Part shown: positions 20,317-31,740 of the stretch, in pieces
Layout of the letters: the number at the start of each line of letters is the position of its first letter
How positions within the stretch are numbered: the first letter of the stretch is position 1
The notes under the pieces: generated by a model
What the model saw: only the letters and a program-made list of their open reading frames with translations
Database searches by the model: none
What the model was told of the DNA's origin: nothing
Translations under genes and position numbers: made by a program
Assembly: GCF_954871325.1 (NCBI RefSeq)
Contig: NC_088775.1
Span: 26,203,561 to 26,267,560, forward strand
Reading direction: 5' to 3'
From: Gordionus sp. m RMFG-2023
Lineage: Eukaryota; Nematomorpha; Gordioida; Chordodea; Parachordodidae
Length of the DNA: 64,000 nt

Positions 20317-20526
20317 CTGAAATTTTTTTTTAAAAAAATATCCGGACCGGGCTGGGCCTTAAATTTTTAAATCCGGGCCGGGCCGTAAAAATTTTTTTTA
20401 AAAAAGATATCCGGGCCTTAAATTTTTAAATCCGGGCCGGGCCGTAAAAAATTTTTTTTAAAAATATCCGGGCCGGGCCTAAAAATTTAAAATCGGGCCC
20501 GGCCGGGCCGTGCAAATGGTACCTCT

Positions 20527-21826
20527 CAAATATTTCATTAAACATTTTCTTTGTTATTTTTATTTTCAATATTATTTTTTAGCCTTTCGTATTACCAAGC
20601 CTTTCGACTTATAGACCTACCATTTAATGAGATATTTGATTGATTTATTTCTTATTTAGAGAAAAAATATTATAATAACATTACATTATAATATATTAAA
20701 AATATGGAAATTTTAAGATCTTTTCAATTTTTTTATTAATTCTTTGAAATAATTTGCGGTTTTAAAAAATTAATTTTATTATATTAATTTTTAAATTAAT
20801 ATTTTTATTTAAATTAATATTTGGTTATGATTTTATATATTAATTATAATTATATTGTAATTACTTGATAAAGAAATTAATGAGAAACATAAATTTTTTA
20901 AGGTATTTTTAATTTGAGAAAGGATTTAAGAAGGGAAAGGCTAACATCTTAAACGTAATTTTAAATATATTTATATCATTGAACTCAGAATTCAATTCTC
21001 TATCCAAAACCGCTTAGATAAATTTTTTTACGTTAAATTTATTTTGTGAAACGGAAACGTAAAAATATACATCTAAGCGGTTTTGGATAGAAAATTAAAT
21101 TTTGAGTTCAATGATATAAATATATTCAAAATTACTCTTAAAATGTTAGCCTTTCCCCTATAAATGTCTTTCGCGACAAATAATTTATTTTCTGAACCGG
21201 AAACGTAAAAAATAACATCAAGTGGTTTTGGATAGAGAATTAAATTTTGAGTTCAATGATATAAATATATTCAAAATTACTAAAATGTTAGCCTTTCCCC
21301 TATAAATGTCTTTCGAGACAAAAAAATTATTTTGTGAACCGGAAACGTAAAAAAATACATCTAAGCGGTTTTGGATAGAGTAAATTCTGAGTTCAATGAT
21401 ATAAATATATTCAAAATTACTCATAAAATGTTAGCATTTCCCCTATAAATGTCTTTCGCGACAAAAAATTTATTTTGTGAACAGGAAACGTAAAAAAATA
21501 CATCTAAGCGGTTAAATTCTGAGTTTAATCATATAATTATATTCAAAATTACGTTTAAGATGTTAGCATTTTCCCTCTTAAATGCTTTCTCAAATTAAAA
21601 ATACCTTAAAAAATTTATGTTTCTCATTTACTTCTTTATCAAGTAATTACAATATATTTATACTTACTACTTAATATATAAAATCATAACCAAATATTAA
21701 TTTAATTAAAAAATATTAATTTAAAAAATAAAATTAATTTTTAAAAACCGCATATTTCAAAGAATTAATAAAAAAATTGAAAAGATCTTAAAATTTCCAT
21801 ATTTTTAATATATTATAATGTAATGG
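20527..21826. repeat. Foldback element, end of hairpin 1 and hairpin 2
   Basis: 20527-20621 finishes the right arm of hairpin 1 with the module ending GCCTTTCGACTTATAGACC. At 20622 the AT-rich module restarts in forward orientation (ATTTAATGAGATATTTGATT). It leads into forward units, a flip point near 21035, reversed units with TTTCGCGACAAA and GAACCGGAAACG, and the reversed AT-rich module ending at about 21826. The outer terminus (TGTTAGCGTCAATG) is absent here, so this hairpin is internal to a chain. Confidence 0.78.
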
Positions 21827-23486
21827 GGTAGGTCTAAAAGTCGAAAGGCTTGGTAATACGAAAGGCTAAAAAATAATATTGAAAATAAAAATAACAAAGA
21901 AAATGTTTAATGAGATATTTGATTGATTTATTTCTTTTTTAGAGAAAAAATATTATAATAACATTACATTATAATATATTAAAAATATGGAAATTTTAAG
22001 ATCTTTTCAATTTTTTTATTAATTCTTTGAAATAATTTGCGGTTTTTAAAAATTAATTTTATTATATTCATTTTTAAATTAATCTTTTTATTTAAATTAA
22101 TATTTGGTTATGAATTTATATATTAATTATAAATATATTGTAATTACTTGATAAAGAAGTTAATGAGAAACATAAATTTTTTAAGGTATTTTTAATTTGA
22201 GAAAACATTTAAGAGGGGAAAGGCTAACATCTTAAACGTAATTTTGAATATAATTATATCATTAAACTCAGAATTTAACCGCTTAGATGTATTTTTTTAC
22301 GTTTCCGGTTCACAAAATAAATTTTTGTCGCGAAAGACATTTTAGAGGAAAGGCTAACATTTTAAAAGTAATTTTGAATATATTTATATCATTGAACTCA
22401 GAATTTAATTCTCTATCCAAAACCGCTTAGATGTATTTTTTTACGTTTCCGGTTCACAAAATAAATTTTTTGTCGCGAAAGACTTACGGCGAAGGGCTAA
22501 CATTTTAAAAGTAATTTTGAATATATTTATATCATTGAACTCAGAATTTAATTCTCTATCCAAAACCTCTTATGATATAAATATATTCAAGATTACTCCT
22601 AAAATGTTAGCCTTTCCCCTATAAATGTCTTTCGCGACAAAAATATTTTGTGAACCGGAAACGTAAAATAATACATCTAAGCGGTTTTGGATAGAGAATT
22701 AAATTCTGACTTCAATGATATAAATATATTCAAAATTACTTTTAAAATGTTAGCCTTTCCCTATAAAAGTCTTTCGCGACAAAAGATTTATTTTGTGAAC
22801 CGGAAACGTAAAAAATAACATCAAGTGGTTTTGGATAGAGAATTAAATTTTGAGTTCAATGATATAAATATATTCAAAATTACTAAAATGTTAGCCTTTC
22901 CCCTATAAATGTCTTTCGCAACAAAAAATTTATTTTGTGAACCGGAAACGTAAAAAAATACATCTAAGCGGATTTGGATAGAGAATTAAATTCTGAGTTC
23001 AATGATATAAATATATTCAAAATTACTCATAAAATGTTAGCCTTTCCCCTATAAATGTCTTTCGCGACAACAAATTTATTTTGTGAACCGGAAACGTAAA
23101 AAAATACATCTAAGCGGTTAAATTCTGAGTTTAATGATATAATTATATTCAAAATTACGTTTAAGATGTTAGCCTTTCCCCTCTTAAATGCTTTCTCAAA
23201 TTAAAAATACCTTAAAAAATTTATGTTTCTCATTTACTTCTTTATCAAGTAATTACAATATATTTATACTTTCTTAATATATAAAATCGTAACCAAATAT
23301 TAATTTAATTAAAAAATATTAATTTAAAAAATAAAATTAATTTTTAAAAACCGCAAATTATTTCAAAGAATTAATAAAAAAATTGAAAAGATCTTAAAAT
23401 TTCCATATTTTTAATATATTATAATGTAATGTTATTATAATATTTTTTCTCTAAAAAAAGCAATAAATCAATCAAATATCTCATTA
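21827..23486. repeat. Foldback element, hairpin 3 (left part)
   Basis: It begins GGGGTAGGTCTAAAAGTCGA, the same module as 6717, then the AT-rich module, forward units from about 22215, a flip point near 22568, and reversed units to about 23190. The reversed AT-rich module runs to CAAATATCTCATTA at 23486, where the Tc1/mariner element is inserted at a TA. Confidence 0.8.
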
Positions 23487-24656
23487 CAGTGAAACGATAC
23501 ACATGTTTAAATATACTATAAAAGGGGGTAAACAAAATAAGATTTTATTTTTAATAGAATAAAGATTGAAATAAAATAGGGACAAGCAATTAATTAAGAA
23601 GATTTATAGTTGATTAATCATTATAAAAAAAATGTGTTAAAATTTAATTCAAAATAAAAAATTAAAATACTTACATATTAATTATTTTTAATTTTTCTTA
23701 AATAATAAAAAAAAATGTTTAATATGGAATCTTTATTATCCAATACTAATACTAATTTTTCCAATTTAAATGAAAACTCCCAATCTTCGTCGAGAATTCA
23801 AAGACCAAAAAGAATACACAAATATTGGAATAAAGAAAAATTAGATATAGTTACCAAAATGTTATCAATGCCGGAAAAACAACAAATGAAAATAAAAGAC
23901 ATCGCAAAATATGTCTAAAGGTAGGATTGAATACCTACCACCTTATTCACCTCAGTTAAATCCCATTGAAAATTTTTTTGGAGTTTTGAAAAATAAATTT
24001 AGAGCAATCAATCCCCGCCCTAATTCAAGAGATGAAATTGTTAGGAATATTATTCAACTCCTACACGGATTTATTCCTTATGATTTCACTAACTTATTTG
24101 GAGTTGGGTTATCGCGGGCAACTGATTAATTAGGTAATCTTTATAATCGATTTGTATTAATAATTATAATATTAACTCTTTTAATTTCTAAAAAGGTACC
24201 AACATCAAATTCGTGGAAAAATGGAATATTTTGATAAATTATAATTATATTTTTTATGTATTAATTATTTTATCGAAATTATTATAAAAGTTTATAGTGT
24301 TATCATATTTTTATCGAAATAAATGGATATACAATATAGATTACATTTAAGAAATTCTAAAATATTTTCAAATATTAAAAAGACTTTTTACAAAAAATGA
24401 TTTAGAATTTTATGAAATTTAATCAAATATCTTACTTGAGCATTCTCAAAGAAAATAAAAAAAAAATTCATTTTTCATCACAAATTATATATATATGTAA
24501 CACATTTCTTTTTATAATGATTAATCAACTATTAATCTTCTTAATTAATTGCTTATCCATATTTAATTTCAATCTTTATTCTATTAAAAATAAAATCTTA
24601 TTTTGTTTACCCCCTTTTATAGTATATTTAAACATGTGTATCGTTTCACTTCACTG
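23487..24656 (+). mobile_element. Tc1/mariner-superfamily element, internally deleted
   Basis: Left end CAGTGAAACGATACACATG; right end, reversed, CAGTGAAGTGAAACGATAC. The right repeat carries four extra bases. The inverted repeats extend about 85 bp (through AAAGGGGGTAAACAAAATAA). The copy is flanked by TA on both sides (23485-23486, 24657-24658). Removing it with one TA exactly restores the foldback sequence CTCATTAAACATTTTC. It is 1170 bp and carries a transposase with its middle missing. Confidence 0.93.
23715..24129 (+). pseudogene. Tc1/mariner (IS630-like) transposase, N- and C-terminal parts only
   Basis: 23715-23918 encodes MFNMESLLSNTNTNFSNLNE, a basic stretch RIQRPKRIHKYWNKEK, and a helical segment MPEKQQMKIKDIAKYV, consistent with the DNA-binding start. 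It overlaps 23911-24129, which gives RIEYLPPYSPQLNPIENFFG then VLKNKFRAINPRP and ends ...LFGVGLSRATD. LPPYSPQLNPIE is the third catalytic block (carrying the final D/E) of the DDE_3 family. The first two catalytic aspartates and everything between are deleted, and the two pieces are in different frames. It cannot move itself. Confidence 0.82.
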
Positions 24657-25014
24657 TAAACATTTTCTTTGTTATTTTTATTTTCAATATTATTTTTAGC
24701 CTTTCGTATTACCAAGCCTTTCGACTTATAGACCTACCCTATAAAAATATTTATATAAATCTCAAAAAAATATAAAAATATTGACAATCTTAAAAATATA
24801 TCTAATTAAATCTTTAAATTACAAAAATAATAAATTTATAAATAATAAATTTCCTCTCAAATAAATTTTAAATTAATATCAGTTAAATAATAAATTAATC
24901 TCTCAAATAAATAATAAATTTATTAATTTATAAAATAAAATACATTGTAAAAATAACTAATCCACCCTGCCTACCACCGTAACACATTGCCTAAAATAAC
25001 ACATTGATGCTAAC
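24657..25014. repeat. Foldback element, right outer terminus
   Basis: Module GCCTTTCGTATTACCAAGCC (24700) is followed by a reversed copy of 6480-6710 (CCTCTCAAATAAATTTTAAA and CCACCCTGCCTACCACCG). It closes with ACACATTGATGCTAACATATA. This mirrors the left terminus at 6405-6500 with modest divergence. Both ends abut ATATAT, so the exact target duplication cannot be fixed. Confidence 0.8.
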
Positions 25015-25199
25015 ATATATAAGAATAAACGTTACTTTAGCCAAGAATAGTTATGTGTGATTTTAAGATTATATCAAATCTAATTACCTGGTAATTTGCC
25101 TAATCTTTATTAAATTGAGTATTTACAAAAAACAATAAACTTGGTACTGATTGAATATAATTTTAATTTGAAAATAAATAACGAATTTAAAAATCGTCC

Positions 25200-25409
25200 C
25201 TAAGGAAAATTATTAATTATTTTTTGAAACCGTTTTGAACCGAAATCGGTTTAAAATATTTATAACGGTTCGGTTCGCTCTTTTTATATTTTCTTAATAG
25301 CGGTTCGGTGTTACGGTTCAGAAAATTATAACGGTTCGGTTAAGGTTACGGTTCAGAAAATTATAACGGTTCATTCCGGTTTGGCGGTTCGGTTTGGTTC
25401 AAAACCCTG
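25200..25409. mobile_element. hAT-type terminal fragment
   Basis: Multiple TAACGGTTCGGTT motifs lead to GGTTTGGTTCAAAACCCTG, ending at 25409. The reversed end CAGGGTTTTGAACC is a common hAT terminus and resembles CAGGGTTTCGAACC at 12842. No matching second end or coding part was found. The neighbouring intervals 25015-25199 and 25410-25934 show nothing further. Confidence 0.5.
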
Positions 25410-25934
25410 GATACAATGCTTAATTTTTTTAGATATAGATAAAATGCATCTATTACAGATACACTTTTAAACCTATGTACCTATTTGAAAATAAAATTTA
25501 AACATTTAAAAGATTTTTTTAAAATTGGATGATTTCTTATGATTTCTTGCCTGTAGTTTTATTAAATCGGCACAATCCTAACAATCGAAAAAATTAACTA
25601 CGCCTTAAGGCAAGAGTACATATTTTTTTCATTCAACATTCTTTAGTTTAAACCTTGACTGAGATGATAGTTTTCGCTTAAAAATTCGGTTAAGCCTTTA
25701 TTAGAGTCTGCTTAAAACTGTTAAAAATATTTATCAGCACCGGTGAATCTCACTCCATACTTAATGAGAGAAATTAAAATGTTTACTCTAAACGATAATA
25801 TAATTAAAAAATAAACTATTTGCTTCTCCATCTTCTATATGGCTTTTTAATAAAGAGAAAGAGGATTGTTAAGCACTTTTGAAAATATATTAAAATTTTG
25901 GCGAAAGGAAGGGGGAGAACTCAGCCGAGAGGTC

Positions 25935-27135
25935 TGCAAAAGGCGGGTTTTTAGTCCACAAGCCTATCAGTCCAATATTTTAAAAATTTAACCCGCCCGC
26001 CCAACCCGTCCATAGTTTTTTAAAAAATATACCCGTCCGCCCGCCCATGAGTCTAAAATTTTTTAACCGCTCACTCGCCTTCCCATTAGTCTAAAATTTT
26101 TTACCCGTCTGCTCATTATAAAAGAAATTTTTAACCCATGCCGCCCATAAAATAAATAAGTTCATTCTTCCAATTTTTTTAAAATCTAATAAAAAAATGA
26201 TTCAGTTTCAGCACTACACCCCTATAAAAAAGTTTTATAATTTAGGAAATTGCTATATTAAGCAAAAAAAATTATTCAATTTAAATTACGGACAAGGAAT
26301 TTATTTTATTTTATAATTTATGTAAAAAATATAAATATAAAATTAATATTTATTGATATTATTTCTAATTATAATGCAAAAATAATAATGAATCCACATT
26401 TTTTGGATCACACACGTTCCTTTTTGTTCTATAAACCTTCCAACAATGTTAATTCCTAAGAAGCAGTGCTTAATCTTATAGCTTCAATAAATCTTTTTCT
26501 TGACCTAAATAGGATTCCGTTTGAAGTATATCCTCTACTTAAGTGAGATATTTAAATAAAAGTGAAACCTTTAAGAATAAATAAATAAAGGGATTTAAAT
26601 TAATTGTTTATAAATGGTAAACTTAAACTAAACTTAGTAGCCTAAAATCTTACTAAATTATACAAAACTCGCTGTTTTAAAATTTAAATATTTTGTTGTC
26701 ATTAGGTAAGGTGCTCTCATCTCTAACAGCCACATCTTCCCACCTGTTGTTTAATTTTGAAGTGGATACTATCAATTTCAAACATAAATTTTGGAGAAAC
26801 GGGCAAAATCAAATTTTCATCCACGTTGACGTTATTTTTCTATGTAAATACATGTTTTCGATATCAAGACATCCTCTGATATCGATTGGTATCAAAAATG
26901 TTGAAATTTCATGGATCATTTTTTTAAAATATTTACATAAATGATTTTAAATAACAAATAGAAGTTGTAAATTTTTTAACCCGCCCACTCGCTCGCCCAT
27001 AGTTTAAATATTTTTCTTAACCCGCCCAACTGCCCACCCGTTTTATAAAAAAATTTAACCCGCTCGCCCGCCCGCCCTCTTAGATGGGCCGTGTGGTCGG
27101 GCAAACTAAAACCCGCCAAACTTAGCCCCTCCTCA
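25935..27135. mobile_element. Probable hAT-like element with GGCGGG-type ends
   Basis: The left side reads GAGGTCTGCAAAAGGCGGGT and the right side, reversed, GAGGGGCTAAGTTTGGCGGG. Both sub-terminal zones consist of CCCGCCCGCCCA blocks alternating with A/T tracts (25990-26150, 26975-27090). No target duplication was found and the interior (26150-26970) has only an unconvincing 83-codon frame at 26693. A related end, TAGAGATTCTGCAGCGGGCG, lies at 53556. Confidence 0.5.
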
Positions 27136-29070
27136 AAATTTGAAAAGGGGTTAAAACTAAAAAAGTGTGGGGTGGGGGTGGGTTTAACCCCCTAGATTCC
27201 CTTCGTAATATACCCATGCCCTTATCATAATGCTTTTTGTTAAATATAATATTCGTTTTTTATTATAGAAAGATACTATTAAATGATTACTAGAAAATTT
27301 ATTATAAAATCTTTTATAAAAGTAACATCGATTAAAAAGTTTCATTTTTAGAAAATTTCAAAAATTGGTATTAAATTTTAAAAAAATAGAATACACATTT
27401 TATAAATATTATACGATGAAAAAAATTAAATTAAAATATCTATTAATAATATATTAAACTCCTCCTTCCTGATAAAATATTAATATTTTTTTATTCAATA
27501 TATATAGGATATATTTTAGGTTAATTAAACTATTCGTAATCTAACACACAATTTTAAGCTCTTTAATTAAGAAAAATAACTAATCCAATTAAGATTCCCG
27601 TTGGAGCAAACTTAGCTGTTTGCATTTTCTTATTATTGAACTCTTCTTTTTAAGTTGGGGGATATACCCCACAAATTTTATGCTCTCGGGACCCTTTTTT
27701 AAAAATATCCTACTCTTTTAAACGTATACAAACAGAATCAAGGCAGTCACGGAAGAAATTCAAAATCGTAAGTTTGGGAAAAATGCGTTAGCTCAGGCCT
27801 CTCACATAGCAAAATTTGGCAGACTTCGAATCTCTCTCTTTCTTATGCTGCCTATTAACAAAACAAACTGTTAACATGAAACTACGAAAGATTTGACCTA
27901 GGGCAGAGTAATTATCTTCATGGACTCGGATCCATGATATAACTCCTTTACCAGCCCCTTGCAAAAAAGGAATTTGATATCTCGACCATTACCTGCTATA
28001 TCGAAACTCTAAGCTAACCCTTCAACCGTCCTCTTTTTTTACTATTAAATTTCTAGGGGCACGAATTTCTCAAAACTATCCCTTCAGTTGCGACTTACTA
28101 AAAAAGAGGCAACACGTGCCTTTGATATCTATCTCAATTAATTGAATAGCCACACTTTTGTTCTGGTTACGTTCTCTCGTCGGCTGGAAGATATGGCTCA
28201 AACTGCACTGCCGTTCTTGGAAAGGACAAATCTTAAGGCCCAATCCAATTATTCAAAGTGCCCTAAAATCTGCTTAGATTTCATTTAGAACTTTTTGACC
28301 TCTTAAAATACGATGAAAAACGATCTAACGGCATTACCAAAACCCCATGGAAAGGGGATTAATTCATAATATGGCACTCCTCCTTTACCTTTAGCTCCTT
28401 TCAATACAAACTCGAATCTTTTAGATCTTATAGAGCAGTCACAAATCAACAAATAACAGAAATGTCCGATATACTTTTATAGTAATCATCTCCACTAAAA
28501 GAACTAGATACATTATAAAATTTGTTGATGCTGGGAAGGATTATATCTCAAACACTAGCACTAACCAAACACAAGTCAAACTATATTATCTTAAATGAAA
28601 GCCTCCTTCCCAAGGAGCCAATTTAAATATTATAAAAAAAATTTAAAACTTTTTGTTTGTTTTAATGTCATTTTTCTTACTTATATTAATAATATATTTT
28701 TATTAATATTTATATTATTAATATTTATGCAAAATAGATATGGCATGGGGATTGTAGGTATGGATATTATCTTTGATGCGAATTAATTTATTCTAATCTT
28801 TTTTATTTCAAAATCATTAGAAGAAAATAATATATATAATTTTGTCGATATTTCTGTTTTTTATAAAAATAATCCTAAAAATTATGTAAATAAAATAAAA
28901 TTAATCCAAATAACATATAAATATTATTATAAACATCAATATATATATAATAATACAACAATTATAACATCAGTTGAAAAAATAGAGGTAATACTACTAG
29001 TTTTGCGTAAATTATTTTATAAATAATTAACAATATAAATCTTTTATCGTTTATTCAAAATGAACCGAAA
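27136..29070. other. Non-coding, with a less AT-rich, possibly decayed coding stretch
   Basis: 27720-28580 is noticeably richer in G+C than its neighbours and gives stop-separated peptide-like stretches on the plus strand (for example EEIQNRKFGKNALAQASHIA and RRLEDMAQTALPFLERTNLK). This hints at an old coding element, but I could not place a family. No splice pattern or element end is evident. The rest of the interval is A/T-rich. Confidence 0.3.
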
Positions 29071-29075
29071 AAATA

Positions 29076-29276
29076 TCAATTTAAAGATATTATGCCGTTC
29101 ATATTTTTGCTTGCCGCGTATTCATTTTCAAGAATATTTGATTTTTCATAGTCTGAAGATTGTTCTGGTTCTTTAAATTTTATCGATAATTCAGAGAGAG
29201 AAGCTATGTTTTGATTTGGCCTTTGAACATAAGCCAAGCCTGACCAATCCTCGTAGACACAGATTTGATTAGACAA
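29076..29276 (-). CDS. Possible terminal exon, unknown protein
   Basis: The minus strand is open for 66 codons: MSNQICVYEDWSGLAYVQRP through LSELSIKFKEPEQSSDYEKS to ENEYAASKNMNGIISLN and a stop. The composition (balanced charges, Trp, Tyr, Gly) is unlike the Lys/Asn/Ile/Phe-rich frames that AT-rich DNA produces by chance. A possible acceptor (ACATAACAAG) lies just upstream at about 29286. No upstream exon was found and no family was recognised. It could be host or transposon-derived. Confidence 0.3.
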   Translation of the reverse strand: MSNQICVYEDWSGLAYVQRPNQNIASLSELSIKFKEPEQSSDYEKSNILENEYAASKNMNGIISLN

Positions 29277-29750
29277 ATTCCTTGTTATGTAAAAAAATAA
29301 TATATGTATTAGTCTGTAAAGAAAAGCAGAGTTTGAAGAAAAAAAAATTCAAGCATTCTTTCAATATTTTTTTCGCTCAAAATTTTAAGCAAAATATTGA
29401 ATATTTTTTTGCACAAAAATCATTAATTCGAGCCAAAAACTTTAATTTTAAAGCTTTTTTATTTTGAAAAGCATTTCAAAACACTGAAAAATGTCTGAAT
29501 AAGTTTAACACTTGAAAGATAACATGGGGGCAAAAAAAACATTATGTTTTAAAATATATTTAAAAATAGGTTGGGTAAATATTTCAGCTTGATTTTTTAA
29601 GAGTCTTACTATATTAACCCAACGTTCAAGTTTGCAAAATTTCATCGTGCTTTATCAATTTGTTAGTGCTATTGGTTTTTTTCATAGTCACGTTAATGCC
29701 TAATAATTTTCTCATCATGAAAGCTAGTGTTAGTCATAGAGAATATAAAT

Positions 29751-31740
29751 GGGTCATTCCAGTCAAATCGATCACGATTCGGCCGACCCCTTTTAAAATT
29801 GTTAAAAATTTCTGGAATTATTTAGATAGGTAAAAGAGTGAGAAAGCCGTTTATTTTAGCTCGCTAGCACACCTGGTTCTCGGGATATAGGGGCTCAAAG
29901 ATACAAAAAAGAGCCACTTTGGAATCTGTAAAATTTTTAAAATGCTTATATCTCAAAAACTATTTATAGTAAAAAATATTATAATATATCATTTTGTAGG
30001 TAAAGAAATTCTCTAATTGGTTAACAAAGAATAATAAATATTGGCGCCATTATAAGCTTTTCACATCTAGTTTTCCTAAATTGCTTTACCTGTACTTTTA
30101 AGCAAAATAGTGAGTTTGTTTTCGAATTTTTTTTTATTGTTTTTTATTTAGACACCTTTGCTAAATATATATACAATATCAAAACCTTGGCGACGCTATC
30201 GACTCCAAAAATTGACAAAAAAATAAATGGCGTTTTATGAAATTACGGATTATGGTTAAAATTTTGCTGCTAATTTATCAATAACCAGATATTTTCACTT
30301 TTTATAATAAAAAATTTTGATTTTCTATTAAATATACTAATTAACTGAGGAGCAGAGTGGGCATATGCCTATAAGACACATAATAATACAACAAATTTCC
30401 AATAATAAATATCTTTCATATAATTTTTTTAATTTTTAAGGTATCTACAATTTCATCGAATTTTTCATCATTTGATGAAGAAAGATAATGGTATAATTTA
30501 TGTCGTTAAAACTTTTTTTTACTCTAGATATTTTTTTCTTCGAATATTTCTTTTCACATAAGCGTTTTCTTTTAATGAGAGATTCCTTATTTGATTGTAG
30601 GGATATATTAATGTTATCAATAGCCTCTTTATATGAAGGGGAGAATCAATATCTACATTGTCATTTGAAGTATAAGGAATGTTTGATAATTTTTGTCGCC
30701 ACGAAGAGCATATTAACATATCTAAATTGAATGGTAAATTTTTTTGGGTAATCCAGGGTAGAATCTTTCTTAGATTCTCGCAATAATAAGCATGTCTCTG
30801 TAGATTAAATGGGTTGCAACATTTTAATATTTGGTACGTCCATCTGTGATATAGAATAAAATTTTAATTGATCTACACCTAGAATACATGTTTGCACTCT
30901 CCAAATCCAGATTGTTATTGGTAGACAGACGATAAAATTAATCTGAACGGACAGGTTAAAATTATTTCTCAGAATGAGAGATCGTTTTAAACAATTTATT
31001 TTGCAAAATATAATCGAATATATGCCTAATATTTTACTGCAGCTGTTATATATTATCGAGCTAATGAGTCATTCGCTCGCTATAGTAGCAAAGTAGAGAT
31101 CTAAAAAATGTAAAACACTTTAATGATAGTGGGGGGGGGGAGGGCAGAACTGGGAAATTTTATCACAATTCTTATAAACGTATCAATATTTTCATTTTCC
31201 TTAAGAATAATATTTTTCAACCATTAGCGCCATCTACTTTTTTCTTCAATTTTTGGTAAAAATGTATATTATGGAAAAGTCGATAGCGTTGCCAAGGTTT
31301 TGACATCGTATATATATTTATAAAAGGTCTCTAAATAAAAAGCACAAAAAAAAATTCGAAAACAAACTCACTATTTTGTTTAAAAATAGGTAAAGCAATT
31401 TAGGTAAACCGGATGTTAAAAGTCTATAATGGTGCCAATATTTATTATTCTTTGTTAGCCCATTAGAGAATTTCTCTACCGACAAAATGATATATTATAA
31501 TTTTTTTTACTATAAATAGTTTTTGAGATATAAGCATTTTAAAAATTTTACAGATTCCAAAGTGGCTCTTTTTTGTACCTTTGAGCCCCTATATCTCAAG
31601 AACCAGGTTGTGCTAGAGAGCTTAAATAAACGGCTTTCTAATTTTTTTACCTATCTAAATAATTCCAGAAATTTTTAACAATTTTAAAAGGGGTCGGCCA
31701 AAAAAGTGCCTTTTTTAATCGATTTGACATGGAATGGCCC
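29751..31740 (-). mobile_element. 2-kb DNA transposon with inverted repeats of about 0.5 kb
   Basis: The left arm (29751-30237) starts GGGTCATTCCAGTCAAATCG. The right arm (31222-31740), reversed, starts GGGCCATTCCATGTCAAATC. They stay alignable through CCGACCCCTTTTAAAATTG, GGGGCTCAAAGATACAAAAA and CAAAACCTTGGCGACGCTAT. No target duplication is evident. The 1-kb centre holds a decayed transposase-like frame on the minus strand. Terminal scraps of the family also occur at 4675 and 12813. The superfamily is uncertain; MULE- and Kolobok-type elements are candidates because of the GGG start and long arms. Confidence 0.82.
30480..30825 (-). pseudogene. N-terminal part of the 29751 element's protein
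   Basis: The minus strand reads LKCCNPFNLQRHAYYCENLR then KILPWITQKNLPFNLDMLIC and SSWRQKLSNI. It then shifts frame into YKEAIDNINISLQSNKESLI and KRKRLCEKKYSKKK. The C-C-N-P-F...H...L-R...C-S-S-x-R arrangement looks like a zinc-binding domain, followed by a basic tail. One Cys expected before R appears as Trp, and a frame shift is present, so the gene is dead. I infer that it is the element's transposase start from its position; the catalytic part is not visible. Confidence 0.45.

Larger units (their letters stand above)
16488..20317 (+). mobile_element. MULE (Mutator-like) transposon inserted in the hAT tail
   Basis: The left end reads TGTAACGTTTTAAAAATACT then CCATTTTTTTATATACTCC. The right end is its mirror, GGAGTATATAAAAAAATGG then AGTATTTTTAAAACATTACA, ending at about 20317. 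That gives an inverted repeat of about 43 bp with few mismatches. Flanking DNA on both sides is the GGCCGGGCC-type tail of the host hAT. A 9-bp duplication expected for MULEs is not clear. Inside are a MULE transposase (17327-18207), intron-bearing repeats (16783-17277), a LINE fragment (18371-18690), a chain of short exons (18878-19501) and a duplicated 3' end (19893-20316). Confidence 0.75.
14484..20526 (+). mobile_element. 6-kb hAT with transposase remnant, disrupted by a MULE
   Basis: The left end CAGAGACCTGCAGGCCCGGC matches the 341-bp MITE at 11938. The right end has the family tail GCCGTGCAAATGGTACCTCT but lacks the last 11 bp of the usual inverted repeat, and no target duplication remains. 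GGCCGGGCC/AAATTTTT blocks mark both sub-terminal zones (14510-14690, 20310-20515). Transposase sequence survives at 15160-15553. The element took a tandem duplication (15528-16063) and a large MULE insertion (16488-20317). It inserted into the right arm of the first foldback hairpin. Confidence 0.75.

Noticed and set aside
7080-23190. Considered a CRISPR-like array because of regular repeats
   Set aside because: Units are about 148 bp, flip orientation and have no unique spacers; the genome is eukaryotic.
24412-24699. 95-codon plus-strand frame
   Set aside because: It overlaps the right inverted repeat of the Tc1/mariner element and the foldback arm; the hydrophobic composition is due to A/T richness.
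6410-25014. Considered a Polinton/Maverick because of its length and inverted ends
   Set aside because: No polymerase, integrase, protease, ATPase or capsid-like frames occur; the length is explained by hAT, MULE and Tc1 insertions into foldback arms.
27786-27840. tRNA-like boxes (TTAGCTCAGG and CTTCGAATC)
   Set aside because: Acceptor, D and T stems do not pair, and there is no plausible anticodon arm.
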